Assembly: GCA_964349045.1 (NCBI GenBank)
Contig: CAYGFI010000225.1
Coordinates: 1 to 6,353 of the forward strand
DNA from: JACJXF01 sp964349045
Lineage (GTDB): Bacteria; Bacteroidota; Bacteroidia; Bacteroidales; GCA-2748055
Length of the DNA stretch: 6,353 bases
Direction of reading: 5' to 3'
The position numbers and the translations under genes were made by a program. The first letter of the stretch is position 1. Each line of letters starts with the position of its first letter. Of this stretch, positions 1-6,353 are shown in pieces. Below the pieces are notes generated by a model, which saw only the letters and a program-made list of their open reading frames with translations, was not told where the DNA came from and ran no database searches.

Positions 1-23
1 TCCTCAATAAATTAACTGATTGT

Positions 24-3000
24 ATGAAAAAAATTACAAAAAGCAAGTTTCGTTTTTCCTTTTACCTTCCCTGCAACCCGGCTGGATTTTTAAAAGCCGG
101 GCTCATCCTGGGTTTGATGTTTACTTTCAACCTGTTTGTATTAAGTTCATTAGCACAGACTATTGTAACGGGTACGGTAACAGATTCAAAAACTAATGCT
201 GCTATTCCCGGGGTCAATGTCGTTGTTGTAGGGACAACACAGGGAGCCATTACCGGACTGGATGGTTATTTTTCAATTAATGTGTCTGATCCGGACGCAA
301 CACTTAGTTTTTCATTCATCGGGTACACAAGCCAGCAAATACCACTGCAAGGTGAAACAGAATTATTGGTTGTCATGGTTGAAGACCTCCTGAATTTAGA
401 TGAAGTTGTTGTTATCGGATATGGTACCGTAAAAAAATCTGATTTAACCGGTTCGGTTTCTGTCGTTTCAACAAAGGAACTGACAAAAAACCCTGCTGTT
501 AGCGCCGCCCAGGCCCTCCAGGGAAAAGCGCCAGGGGTACTTGTCTCTCAAAGTGGTAAACCAGGAGATGGTCCGACTATACGGGTTCGGGGCGTTGGTT
601 CAATTAATAATGGATCAGATCCTATTTATATTGTTGATGGTGTTGAGGTTGGAAACATTAACAATATTCAACCCCAGGATATTGAGAGTCTGCAGGTACT
701 GAAAGATGCTTCAGCTTCGGCAATTTATGGCGCCAACGGGTCGAATGGGGTAATTATCGTTACTACCAAAAGAGGTAAATCGGGTAAACCCGTGGTAAAT
801 TTAAACACATATGTTGGTCTGAGTCTGGCGCCCGAAAGGTATGACGTTATGAATGCCGATCAGTATGCAGCATTTTATTCTGCCTTATATGGACCCAAAC
901 CTGAATATGAGCAGGCTTTCCGGGAAAAATATTATGGTCCCGGCTGGCGGGAAGGTACCGATTGGCAAAACGAAATTTTTCATAACGGACTTACCCAAAA
1001 CTATAACCTTTCCGTGTCTGGGGGAAGTGAAAACAGTAATTACAGTGTTTCATTAGGCTATGTTAATGATGCCGGAACAGTTATCAAAAGTAACGCGGAA
1101 CGATATAATCTCCGGGCTAATTCTGACTTTAAGATTAATGATTTTATTAAAATAGGTGAAAGCCTCGGTATGAACTATAGCACGGGAGAAGACCCTATTG
1201 TTGTTCAAACATCCATCTGGGAACTGAACACATCCCCTTTAATGAAGATTTACAATCCTTATTATATAGGTGGATTTGAAAACTACCAGGCAAATTACTG
1301 GGAAGATGCTGACGGCAATTTACAACAGGGACGGTTACCGGATGGATACACGGGTCCGGTTTATTCGAATACTTTAGGCAATGATAAACCAAACCAGCTT
1401 GCCGCTCCCTCCCTGGGTACAAATAGAAATTTTGGACTGGGAACATTGGCAAGTATTTACCTGCAGGTCGATTTTACCAATTGGCTTTCGTTTAAAGTAA
1501 CTCCTGCAGCAGAATTGTATTATAACCGGAGAAAAAACTGGTTACCCCTGTTTGAAGGTAACCGCTCACCCGGTCAGGCTTCTTTAAGCGAAGATTTCAG
1601 TGAAGGGATGACCCTTAATCTTGAAAATCAACTAAGTTTTAAAAAGAGTTTTAACGAAGTTCATAATGTTCAGGCAACTGCCGTTTATCTTATGAGGGCA
1701 GGTCAGAATCACTCGATTTCAGGAGCAGAAAACGGATTTGATTTTGAACAGCTGAATACACTGGCTAATGGTGGAACAGCTTCGATAAATTTAAGAGGAT
1801 ACGAATCTGATTCCCGTATGCTGTCCTACCTGGGACGAGTAATGTACGACTATAAAGGGACTTATTTTGCGACAGTTTCTTATCGTTCAGATGGTGTTTC
1901 AGTATTTGCACCGGCATTCAGAAGGGGAAATTTTGCCTCGGCATCTGTTGCCTGGAAAGTAAACGAAGTTTTCCTAAGGGATGTCCGGCAGATCGATGCC
2001 CTGAAACTCCGCTTAGGCTGGGGACAAACAGGAAACTCAGATATTGGTGGCGGATTTCAGTATTTAGATAGAATTTCTGAGGCAACCAACTTTTCCCCGG
2101 TATTTGGTGATGACCAGCATATCGCAAGGGCCCAGTATGTATTCTATGGTTTTGCGTCCAAAGAGATTCATTGGGAGGCAGCTGAAATGCTGAATATCGG
2201 AATTGACCTGAGTCTTTTTAGGAACAAAATTCAATCAAGTCTTGAGTATTATGTAAAAAACAACAAGGATCTTTTGGTTGCAATACCGATCTCCTCCGCA
2301 TTTGGCCGGCAGGATGGTAACCCATGGTTTAATACAGGAAATATTCAGAACCGTGGCGTGGAATTTTCTATTCAGTACAGGGATAATATAGGCAATTTCA
2401 ATTACGGTATTAATTCAAATTTCACAACCATCAAAAATGAGGTAATGTATTTACCGGTAACTGACATAACCAGCGGTAATAATAGGACTATTGATGGTCA
2501 TTCAATCGGCGCTTTATACGGATATGTATCCGAAGGAATCATTCAGCTTAATGAATCAAATTACGAAAAAGACACAGAAGGTAACTGGCAGATGGATGTG
2601 AATGGACTTTATTCAGGTTATAAACATGCAACCCATCTGGGCAACATGCCTCAGCCGGGAGATATTCGGTTTAATGATTTAAATGGTGATGGCGACGTTA
2701 CCAGCCTGGATAAGACCATTATTGGAAAAACAATTCCCAGTTTCACCTACACATTTGGATTTGATTGTTCCTATAAAAGCCTGGACTTTAATATGTTCCT
2801 ATTCGGAGTTAATGATTTTGATGTGTTTAACAGTCAGAGAGCCAGATTATCAAGTATGAACAGCCAGGATATGGATCATAATAAATTAAATGAATTTGCT
2901 CAAAATTACTGGACGGTTGATAATGCCTCCACAACTAATGTACGCCTGGATCCTTCAAACAGAAACGTAAACGACCAGATTTCTTCCTTCTGGATTGAGG

Positions 3001-3245
3001 ACGGATCCTTTCTCAGGATAAAGGATATTCAATTAGGATATAATCTTGCACAGGATAAATGTAAAAAAATTGGCGTCAGCAGCATCAGGATATTTGCCAA
3101 TGCTTCCAATTTATACTGCTTTACAAATTACAAAGGAAGAGATCCGGAATCTTTTATGTCCTCAGATCCGTTGAATTCCGGTACAGATAATGGCAATTAT
3201 GCAATACCTCGTTCCTATGTCGGTGGATTACAAATTGGATTTTAA
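24..3245 (+). CDS. SusC/RagA-family TonB-dependent outer-membrane transporter
   Basis: This 1073-residue protein is a SusC-like importer, expected to carry oligosaccharides or another large nutrient across the outer membrane using TonB-ExbBD energy. Seen in order: a long signal peptide (basic n-region, hydrophobic core about 25-42, likely cleavage after SSLA at 44); a carboxypeptidase-regulatory-like beta-sandwich (about 47-120, with IPGVNV and a TTQGAITGLDGYF stretch); the TonB-box-like segment DEVVVIGYGT (126-135); the plug (about 140-250) with QALQGKAPGV, IRVRG, IYIVDGVEVG and the hallmark LKDASASAIYGANGSNG at 226-242; then a beta-barrel ending in a terminal phenylalanine, as outer-membrane proteins usually do. 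No STN domain precedes the regulatory-like domain, so direct anti-sigma signalling is unlikely. Residues 885-896 form an EF-hand/dockerin-like loop. The ATG at 24 is the only plausible start, since the next Met (32) would destroy the signal peptide. Length is typical and the frame is intact. Family call is very secure; the substrate is unknown. Confidence 0.97.
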   Translation: MKKITKSKFRFSFYLPCNPAGFLKAGLILGLMFTFNLFVLSSLAQTIVTGTVTDSKTNAAIPGVNVVVVGTTQGAITGLDGYFSINVSDPDATLSFSFIGYTSQQIPLQGETELLVVMVEDLLNLDEVVVIGYGTVKKSDLTGSVSVVSTKELTKNPAVSAAQALQGKAPGVLVSQSGKPGDGPTIRVRGVGSINNGSDPIYIVDGVEVGNINNIQPQDIESLQVLKDASASAIYGANGSNGVIIVTTKRGKSGKPVVNLNTYVGLSLAPERYDVMNADQYAAFYSALYGPKPEYEQAFREKYYGPGWREGTDWQNEIFHNGLTQNYNLSVSGGSENSNYSVSLGYVNDAGTVIKSNAERYNLRANSDFKINDFIKIGESLGMNYSTGEDPIVVQTSIWELNTSPLMKIYNPYYIGGFENYQANYWEDADGNLQQGRLPDGYTGPVYSNTLGNDKPNQLAAPSLGTNRNFGLGTLASIYLQVDFTNWLSFKVTPAAELYYNRRKNWLPLFEGNRSPGQASLSEDFSEGMTLNLENQLSFKKSFNEVHNVQATAVYLMRAGQNHSISGAENGFDFEQLNTLANGGTASINLRGYESDSRMLSYLGRVMYDYKGTYFATVSYRSDGVSVFAPAFRRGNFASASVAWKVNEVFLRDVRQIDALKLRLGWGQTGNSDIGGGFQYLDRISEATNFSPVFGDDQHIARAQYVFYGFASKEIHWEAAEMLNIGIDLSLFRNKIQSSLEYYVKNNKDLLVAIPISSAFGRQDGNPWFNTGNIQNRGVEFSIQYRDNIGNFNYGINSNFTTIKNEVMYLPVTDITSGNNRTIDGHSIGALYGYVSEGIIQLNESNYEKDTEGNWQMDVNGLYSGYKHATHLGNMPQPGDIRFNDLNGDGDVTSLDKTIIGKTIPSFTYTFGFDCSYKSLDFNMFLFGVNDFDVFNSQRARLSSMNSQDMDHNKLNEFAQNYWTVDNASTTNVRLDPSNRNVNDQISSFWIEDGSFLRIKDIQLGYNLAQDKCKKIGVSSIRIFANASNLYCFTNYKGRDPESFMSSDPLNSGTDNGNYAIPRSYVGGLQIGF
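399..428 (+). other. TonB-box-like motif of the SusC-like protein
   Basis: These codons give DEVVVIGYGT (residues 126-135), which matches the Bacteroidota pattern DE-VVV-GYG found between the regulatory-like domain and the plug of SusC proteins. By family knowledge this segment is taken to contact TonB in the periplasm. The motif is seen directly; its function is inferred from homology. Confidence 0.8.
2676..2711 (+). other. EF-hand/dockerin-like calcium loop within the SusC barrel region
   Basis: The twelve codons give D-L-N-G-D-G-D-V-T-S-L-D (residues 885-896). The spacing of D885, N887, D889, G890 and D896 matches the DxNxDGxxxxxD pattern of dockerin and EF-hand type calcium loops. It follows the GDIRFND context that is common in the C-terminal part of SusC-family barrels, so it probably sits in an extracellular loop. 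Calcium binding is inferred, not shown. Confidence 0.6.
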
Positions 3246-3272
3246 TTACAAACCCGAAAAGAATTAATCACA

Positions 3273-4928
3273 ATGAAAAAAACTCTCTATATAATCATTT
3301 CAATTCTGATCTTTTCAGCCTGTTCAGACGAGTTTTTAGAAACCGAAAATAAAAACAGCCTGGATGTGGGATCTTTTTTCAAGACTGAAAACGATCTGCA
3401 ACTTGCCGTCAATGCAGCTTATACTCCATTCGCCCACGGAGGAATGTTCGGACAGCAGTATTTTTTTAGAATAAATACTTTGGATCCCTATATCTGGTTC
3501 GAAAATCCAAAAGGGGGTCTGGACCAGATGATTATCAATATTAATGATTTTCAGGGCTTCTGGTCAACTCTTTACATTGGATTATTCAGAACTTCTGATA
3601 TCCTTGCGAATATTACCAGGTTAAAAGAAGTCGTTGACCCTGCCCGTTATAATGAATATGAAGGTCAGCTAAGAGCCTTGAGAGGAATGTATTATTTCTA
3701 CCTGGTAACATGGTTCAACAAACCCATTTACTATGATGAAACCAATGTTCCTGTTAACCCTCTTCTTGGACTTACCAATGGTGAACCTGAACAATTCTGG
3801 GATAAACTGGAGGAGGATTTAACTTTTGCTGCCGGAAATTTACCTGACAGCTGGCCTTCCGGCGAAGCCGGGCGTCTTACTAAAGGTACAGCAAATGCGG
3901 CTTTAGGTAAGGCCCTGTTATATAAACATTATCACTATTACCTTAGATTCGGCAACGGCAATAGTACCGAAGCTAATGAAAATTTAAATAAGGCAAAAGC
4001 AGCACTTAAACGGGTTATTGACAGCGGTGTTTATAACCTCATCTTACCGGAATCTCAAACAAAAACTGATTACGAAGCTGCTTTTCTTTCTAATTTCTCA
4101 TACCTCGATATTCCCGTTGGAAATACAATATATGATTCTGAGAATAACCTGGAATCAGTATGGGAAATACAATACAATGACGACAACCGCGCTGCCGGTG
4201 GTTGGTTGCCCGGCTGGCAATGGGGAGGGAACCTGAATTATCTTTATTTTTCACCCAGCCTCGCTTCTTACCGTAATCATGAAATTGATCCCACTTTATG
4301 GTATGAATTTGAGACGGTAACCGGTCATCCTGCCGGGTACGACAGAGACCCCCGAGCCTTTGCGACCTGTTTTCTGGAAGGAGATACCCTTGATTGGAGA
4401 GAAGATTCAGGTTATAAGACAGGCTTCCAAAGCGCCTTAAATGCAAAGTCAGTAGTTTCAAAAAATAATCTTTACCAGGGTCCCGTCCCAAGCGTTGCTA
4501 TTGGTTTAAAAAAGTATGGTTATCCGCAGTTTGTAATTAAATCTGCTCCAAACTCGGCCCCTTTTAATGTAAGGGTCATCCGGTACTCCGATGTGCTGTT
4601 GATGTATGCTGAAGCCTGCTATCAGTATGATAACGATGCAGGTGGATCCGGATTAGCTGCTCTTAATGAAGTCCGCGCGCGGGTCGATATGCCTGCAATA
4701 CCTGCATTGACTCCTGCTGCCATTGTACATGAACGTACTGTTGAACTGGCAACAGAAGGACATCACTACAACGATATTATCCGATGGAGTTTTGACCCGG
4801 TTTTTGGAATGGATTTAGGCTTATTGTTCAGAAACAATTTTAATATAAATAAAAACCTTTATTTCCCGATTCCTCAAACAGAAATTGATGCAAATAAAGG
4901 AACACTTAAGCAAAATCCGGGCTGGTAA
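3273..4928 (+). CDS. SusD/RagB-family surface nutrient-binding lipoprotein
   Basis: This 551-residue lipoprotein is the expected partner of the upstream transporter, acting as the lid that captures ligand at the cell surface. Seen: a short signal peptide with lipobox F-S-A-C (Cys17), followed by S-D-E, an acidic stretch resembling the Bacteroidota surface-export signal; the SusD N-terminal pattern (DEFLETENKNSL, then FFKTENDLQLAVNAAY); the conserved helix LRALRGMYYFYLV at 133-145; the C-terminal RagB/SusD block IRYSDVLLMYAEACY (436-450) with LNEVRAR (464-470), ERTVELATEGHHYNDIIRW (487-505) and the closing FPIPQTEIDANKGTLKQNPGW. TPR-like helices are expected from the family. An aromatic-rich stretch at 311-326 (W311, W315, W317, Y323, Y325, F326) could contact ligand. 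The gene lies 27 bp after the SusC gene, so the two are almost surely cotranscribed. The ATG is chosen because it puts the signal peptide at the N-terminus. Length is normal and the frame is intact. Ligand unknown. Confidence 0.96.
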   Translation: MKKTLYIIISILIFSACSDEFLETENKNSLDVGSFFKTENDLQLAVNAAYTPFAHGGMFGQQYFFRINTLDPYIWFENPKGGLDQMIININDFQGFWSTLYIGLFRTSDILANITRLKEVVDPARYNEYEGQLRALRGMYYFYLVTWFNKPIYYDETNVPVNPLLGLTNGEPEQFWDKLEEDLTFAAGNLPDSWPSGEAGRLTKGTANAALGKALLYKHYHYYLRFGNGNSTEANENLNKAKAALKRVIDSGVYNLILPESQTKTDYEAAFLSNFSYLDIPVGNTIYDSENNLESVWEIQYNDDNRAAGGWLPGWQWGGNLNYLYFSPSLASYRNHEIDPTLWYEFETVTGHPAGYDRDPRAFATCFLEGDTLDWREDSGYKTGFQSALNAKSVVSKNNLYQGPVPSVAIGLKKYGYPQFVIKSAPNSAPFNVRVIRYSDVLLMYAEACYQYDNDAGGSGLAALNEVRARVDMPAIPALTPAAIVHERTVELATEGHHYNDIIRWSFDPVFGMDLGLLFRNNFNINKNLYFPIPQTEIDANKGTLKQNPGW

Positions 4929-5041
4929 ATAACTATTTAAACTGATAAGATTTTGAAACCCGCATGATTTTTAAAAACAAAAGCAATAAGATAAATAACA
5001 ATGTTTGTGGACGGTATCATCCAGAACTAATAAATTTTGAT
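4929..5041 (+). other. Intergenic spacer between susD-like gene and the third lipoprotein gene
   Basis: This 113-bp AT-rich gap is longer than the 27-bp gap between the first two genes. It is open in the frame of the downstream gene from an ATG at 4964, but the encoded 26 residues (starting MIFKNKSNKINNN) are polar and look like neither a signal peptide nor a domain. No hairpin terminator and no good Bacteroidota promoter (TTTG upstream of TAnnTTTG) are seen. It is most simply read as an untranslated operon spacer. Confidence 0.5.
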
Positions 5042-6265
5042 ATGACAAAATTCATTTTTAAAACAATAAGTTTATTGATTGCACTCATCATTTCCGGCTC
5101 GTGTGCGAGGGAGGAAATGATAATTGTAGATCCTGATTTTATACTGACCTTTCAAAGGGACGGAAAAACGGATGCCCTGGCTGGGAATCCATTTTATATA
5201 ATTCCTACAGGGTCAGGAGAGTTCCTTACGCTTTTCGACGGAACTGCAGGACATGTATGGGGTGAACCCGGTGCAAAAGGAACCGACTTTAATAAAGCAG
5301 ATTCTCTTGCAGTGCAATATAACACTGCAGGTTTATATACTTTATCTTTGGTTGCGACCAGTTCAGGCGATTTCGGAAAAGAAGTTTCCAGGAAGGTAAA
5401 AAGTGTTGAAATCAATGTTGTGGATGAAAGGAACTCTATCACCCTGTTCAATATTAATGGTGTTGATGGCTTAATCTCCGCTAATAATGAGATTAGTTTC
5501 AACGTACCGGATATTGTAACCGATTTTAATTTCGTCGCTACCTTCGTATTGCAGTCCGCCCTTGCTAAAGTATATGTTGGAGGAGTTGAACAGACCTCCG
5601 CAGTAACTATAAACGATTTCTCACAGCCTGTTGTCTATACCGTTAAATCGGCACAAGGCAATGAAAAGCTTTACACTGTTAAATTCACACTCTTCCCGGC
5701 TTCAGGCAAAAAACAACTCACGAAATTTTCATTGGGAGTGGGAGGAAACAGCGAAGTCGGTATTATTGATGAAACTAACAAAACAATAAGCCTGACTGCA
5801 AATTACTCAACTAATCTTAAGGTAGTAAGACTCATACTTAGCTCTTCCTATGCAAGTAAAATATATCTGAGTAATGCATTATATTCTGACAGGAAAAACT
5901 ATGATTTATCACCTACAGGTATAAATTCAATAAAAATTGTTGCACAGAATAACTCCGAAGTATCATATTCAATAAATGTTATAGCAGACGACCCCGTTAG
6001 CGCATTTACCTTCACAGGACTTGTACCTGCACCGGTTGGGGTTATTGATAAAACAGCAAAAACAATTATCGTTGATGTGCTGAATGGAACCGATGTAACA
6101 AAACTGGCCGCCCTCTGGACGGGTTCACTTGGAAAAGTAACTATCGGATCGGTTGTTCAGACAAATGGAGAGACTGTAAACAATTTCTCAGCCCCGGTAA
6201 CCTATACATTTTATAAAGGGACGACTGCCGGCGACAAATATGTTGTTACTGTGAATGTGAAATAA
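5042..6265 (+). CDS. Putative surface glycan-binding-type lipoprotein with PKD-like domain and tandem DUF5018/cadherin-like repeats
   Basis: This 407-residue lipoprotein occupies the SusE/SusF (SGBP) slot after SusD and is probably surface-exposed, helping to hold the substrate for the transporter. The start at 5042 gives a basic n-region, a hydrophobic core and lipobox S-G-S-C (Cys21). The in-frame ATG at 4964 would place 26 polar residues before this signal and is less likely. Residues about 31-128 form a PKD-like beta domain (FLTLFDGTAGHVW, then NTAGLYTLSLVATSSG). Three related beta-rich repeats follow at about 132-218, 225-315 and 319-407. Repeats 1 and 3 share the pattern K-V-x-[VI]-G-x-V-x-Q-T-x-x-x-x-x-N-[DN]-F-S-x-P-V-x-Y-T, typical of DUF5018 or cadherin-like sandwich domains of Bacteroidota lipoproteins; the middle one is diverged. 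No catalytic motif is visible, so a binding or spacer role is inferred. The domain names are recognised by pattern only. It is likely cotranscribed with susCD; ligand unknown. Confidence 0.85.
   Translation: MTKFIFKTISLLIALIISGSCAREEMIIVDPDFILTFQRDGKTDALAGNPFYIIPTGSGEFLTLFDGTAGHVWGEPGAKGTDFNKADSLAVQYNTAGLYTLSLVATSSGDFGKEVSRKVKSVEINVVDERNSITLFNINGVDGLISANNEISFNVPDIVTDFNFVATFVLQSALAKVYVGGVEQTSAVTINDFSQPVVYTVKSAQGNEKLYTVKFTLFPASGKKQLTKFSLGVGGNSEVGIIDETNKTISLTANYSTNLKVVRLILSSSYASKIYLSNALYSDRKNYDLSPTGINSIKIVAQNNSEVSYSINVIADDPVSAFTFTGLVPAPVGVIDKTAKTIIVDVLNGTDVTKLAALWTGSLGKVTIGSVVQTNGETVNNFSAPVTYTFYKGTTAGDKYVVTVNVK
5435..6262 (+). repeat. Three tandem protein-level domain repeats in the third lipoprotein
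   Basis: Approximate repeat units are 5435-5695, 5714-5986 and 5996-6262, each near 87-91 codons. Each unit begins with a short strand ([IL]TxF or SAFTF), passes through an ISF/ISL/IIV strand and a K-[VI]-x-[VI] strand, and ends in a strand such as YTVKFTL, YSINVIA or YVVTVNV. Units 1 and 3 share the QTxxxxxNxFSxPVxYT motif; unit 2 has YSDRKNYDLSPTGINSIKI at the same place. The similarity is visible in protein but not as DNA repeats, so the duplication is old. Confidence 0.7.
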
Positions 6266-6353
6266 GTGGAAAGTATACTAATTAAAAATATCGGATGTTA
6301 ATCAGCAAGTACTTGATTTTGATTTATTTATTAAAACTATTATTGTATTAATT
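6266..6353. other. AT-rich 3' flank with two short palindromes
   Basis: No coding start with a convincing product is visible in these 88 bases. Two perfect palindromes occur: AGTATACT at 6272-6279 and CAAGTACTTG at 6306-6315, the second followed by an AT-rich, T-leaning run. Neither leaves room for a loop of normal size with a strong stem, so a Rho-independent terminator is not supported. The next gene of the locus presumably begins beyond the window. Confidence 0.4.

Noticed and set aside
24..119. Possible misplaced start of the SusC-like gene because the signal peptide is long (about 44 residues)
   Set aside because: The next Met (residue 32) would leave only about 13 residues before the cleavage site and no basic n-region. 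Long n-regions are not rare in SusC-family proteins, so the first ATG is kept.
4090..4491. A 133-codon open frame on the minus strand inside the SusD-like gene
   Set aside because: It lies wholly inside a strongly supported SusD gene, has no recognisable domain, and its sequence reads as the complement of SusD codons. It is a shadow frame.
4952..5007. Possible Bacteroidota promoter before the third gene (TTTG at 4952-4955 and AATGTTTG at 5000-5007)
   Set aside because: The downstream element lacks the leading T of TAnnTTTG and the gap between the two elements is about 44 bp, far longer than the usual near-20 bp spacing. Cotranscription from upstream is simpler.
5194..5502. A 102-codon minus-strand open frame inside the third gene
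   Set aside because: It overlaps the PKD-like domain coding region, has no signal or family pattern, and has no separate expression signals. The plus-strand reading explains the region.
6301..6331. Possible Rho-independent terminator around CAAGTACTTG with a following AT-rich run
   Set aside because: With a normal loop only about three pairs remain, they are mostly A-T, outward extension needs a bulge, and the following stretch is not a clean T tract.

Overview
The window is a compact stretch of a Bacteroidota polysaccharide-utilization-type locus. It carries three same-strand genes in the order SusC-like TonB-dependent outer-membrane transporter, SusD-like surface lipoprotein, and a multidomain accessory surface lipoprotein of the SusE/SusF-like (SGBP-type) class. 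SusC/SusD pairs are essentially a Bacteroidota hallmark. The absence of recognisable Shine-Dalgarno sequences before the starts, the moderately AT-rich DNA and the TAA stop codons all fit that phylum. The lineage within the phylum (for example an environmental Bacteroidales/Marinilabiliales-like or Cytophagales-like organism) cannot be fixed from this sequence alone.

Layout: positions 1-23 are a short stub upstream of the first gene, too short to hold the operon promoter. The SusC-like gene occupies 24-3245. After only 27 bp the SusD-like gene follows (3273-4928). The third gene ends at 6265 and most likely starts at the internal ATG at 5042, which puts a lipoprotein signal peptide directly at the N-terminus. 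The upstream in-frame ATG at 4964 would add 26 residues before that signal. The last 88 bases (6266-6353) are AT-rich and noncoding as far as visible, with two small palindromes and no convincing terminator. No RNA gene, mobile element, CRISPR array or glycan-degrading enzyme is visible.

How the genes work together: by family knowledge, SusC forms the TonB-energised barrel and SusD sits on it as a hinged lid that captures ligand. The third lipoprotein is probably anchored at the cell surface and helps hold the glycan or another polymer; its C-terminal repeats are probably spacers or binding modules. The transported substrate cannot be deduced, because the neighbouring enzymes and regulator lie outside the window. 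The SusC protein lacks an STN domain, so its expression is probably not controlled through the direct FecA/FecR-type anti-sigma route. The window looks like an ordinary, intact example of a well-known system. The less routine points are the three-repeat architecture of the third protein with a diverged middle repeat, its start-site ambiguity, and a dockerin/EF-hand-like calcium loop predicted in the SusC barrel domain.
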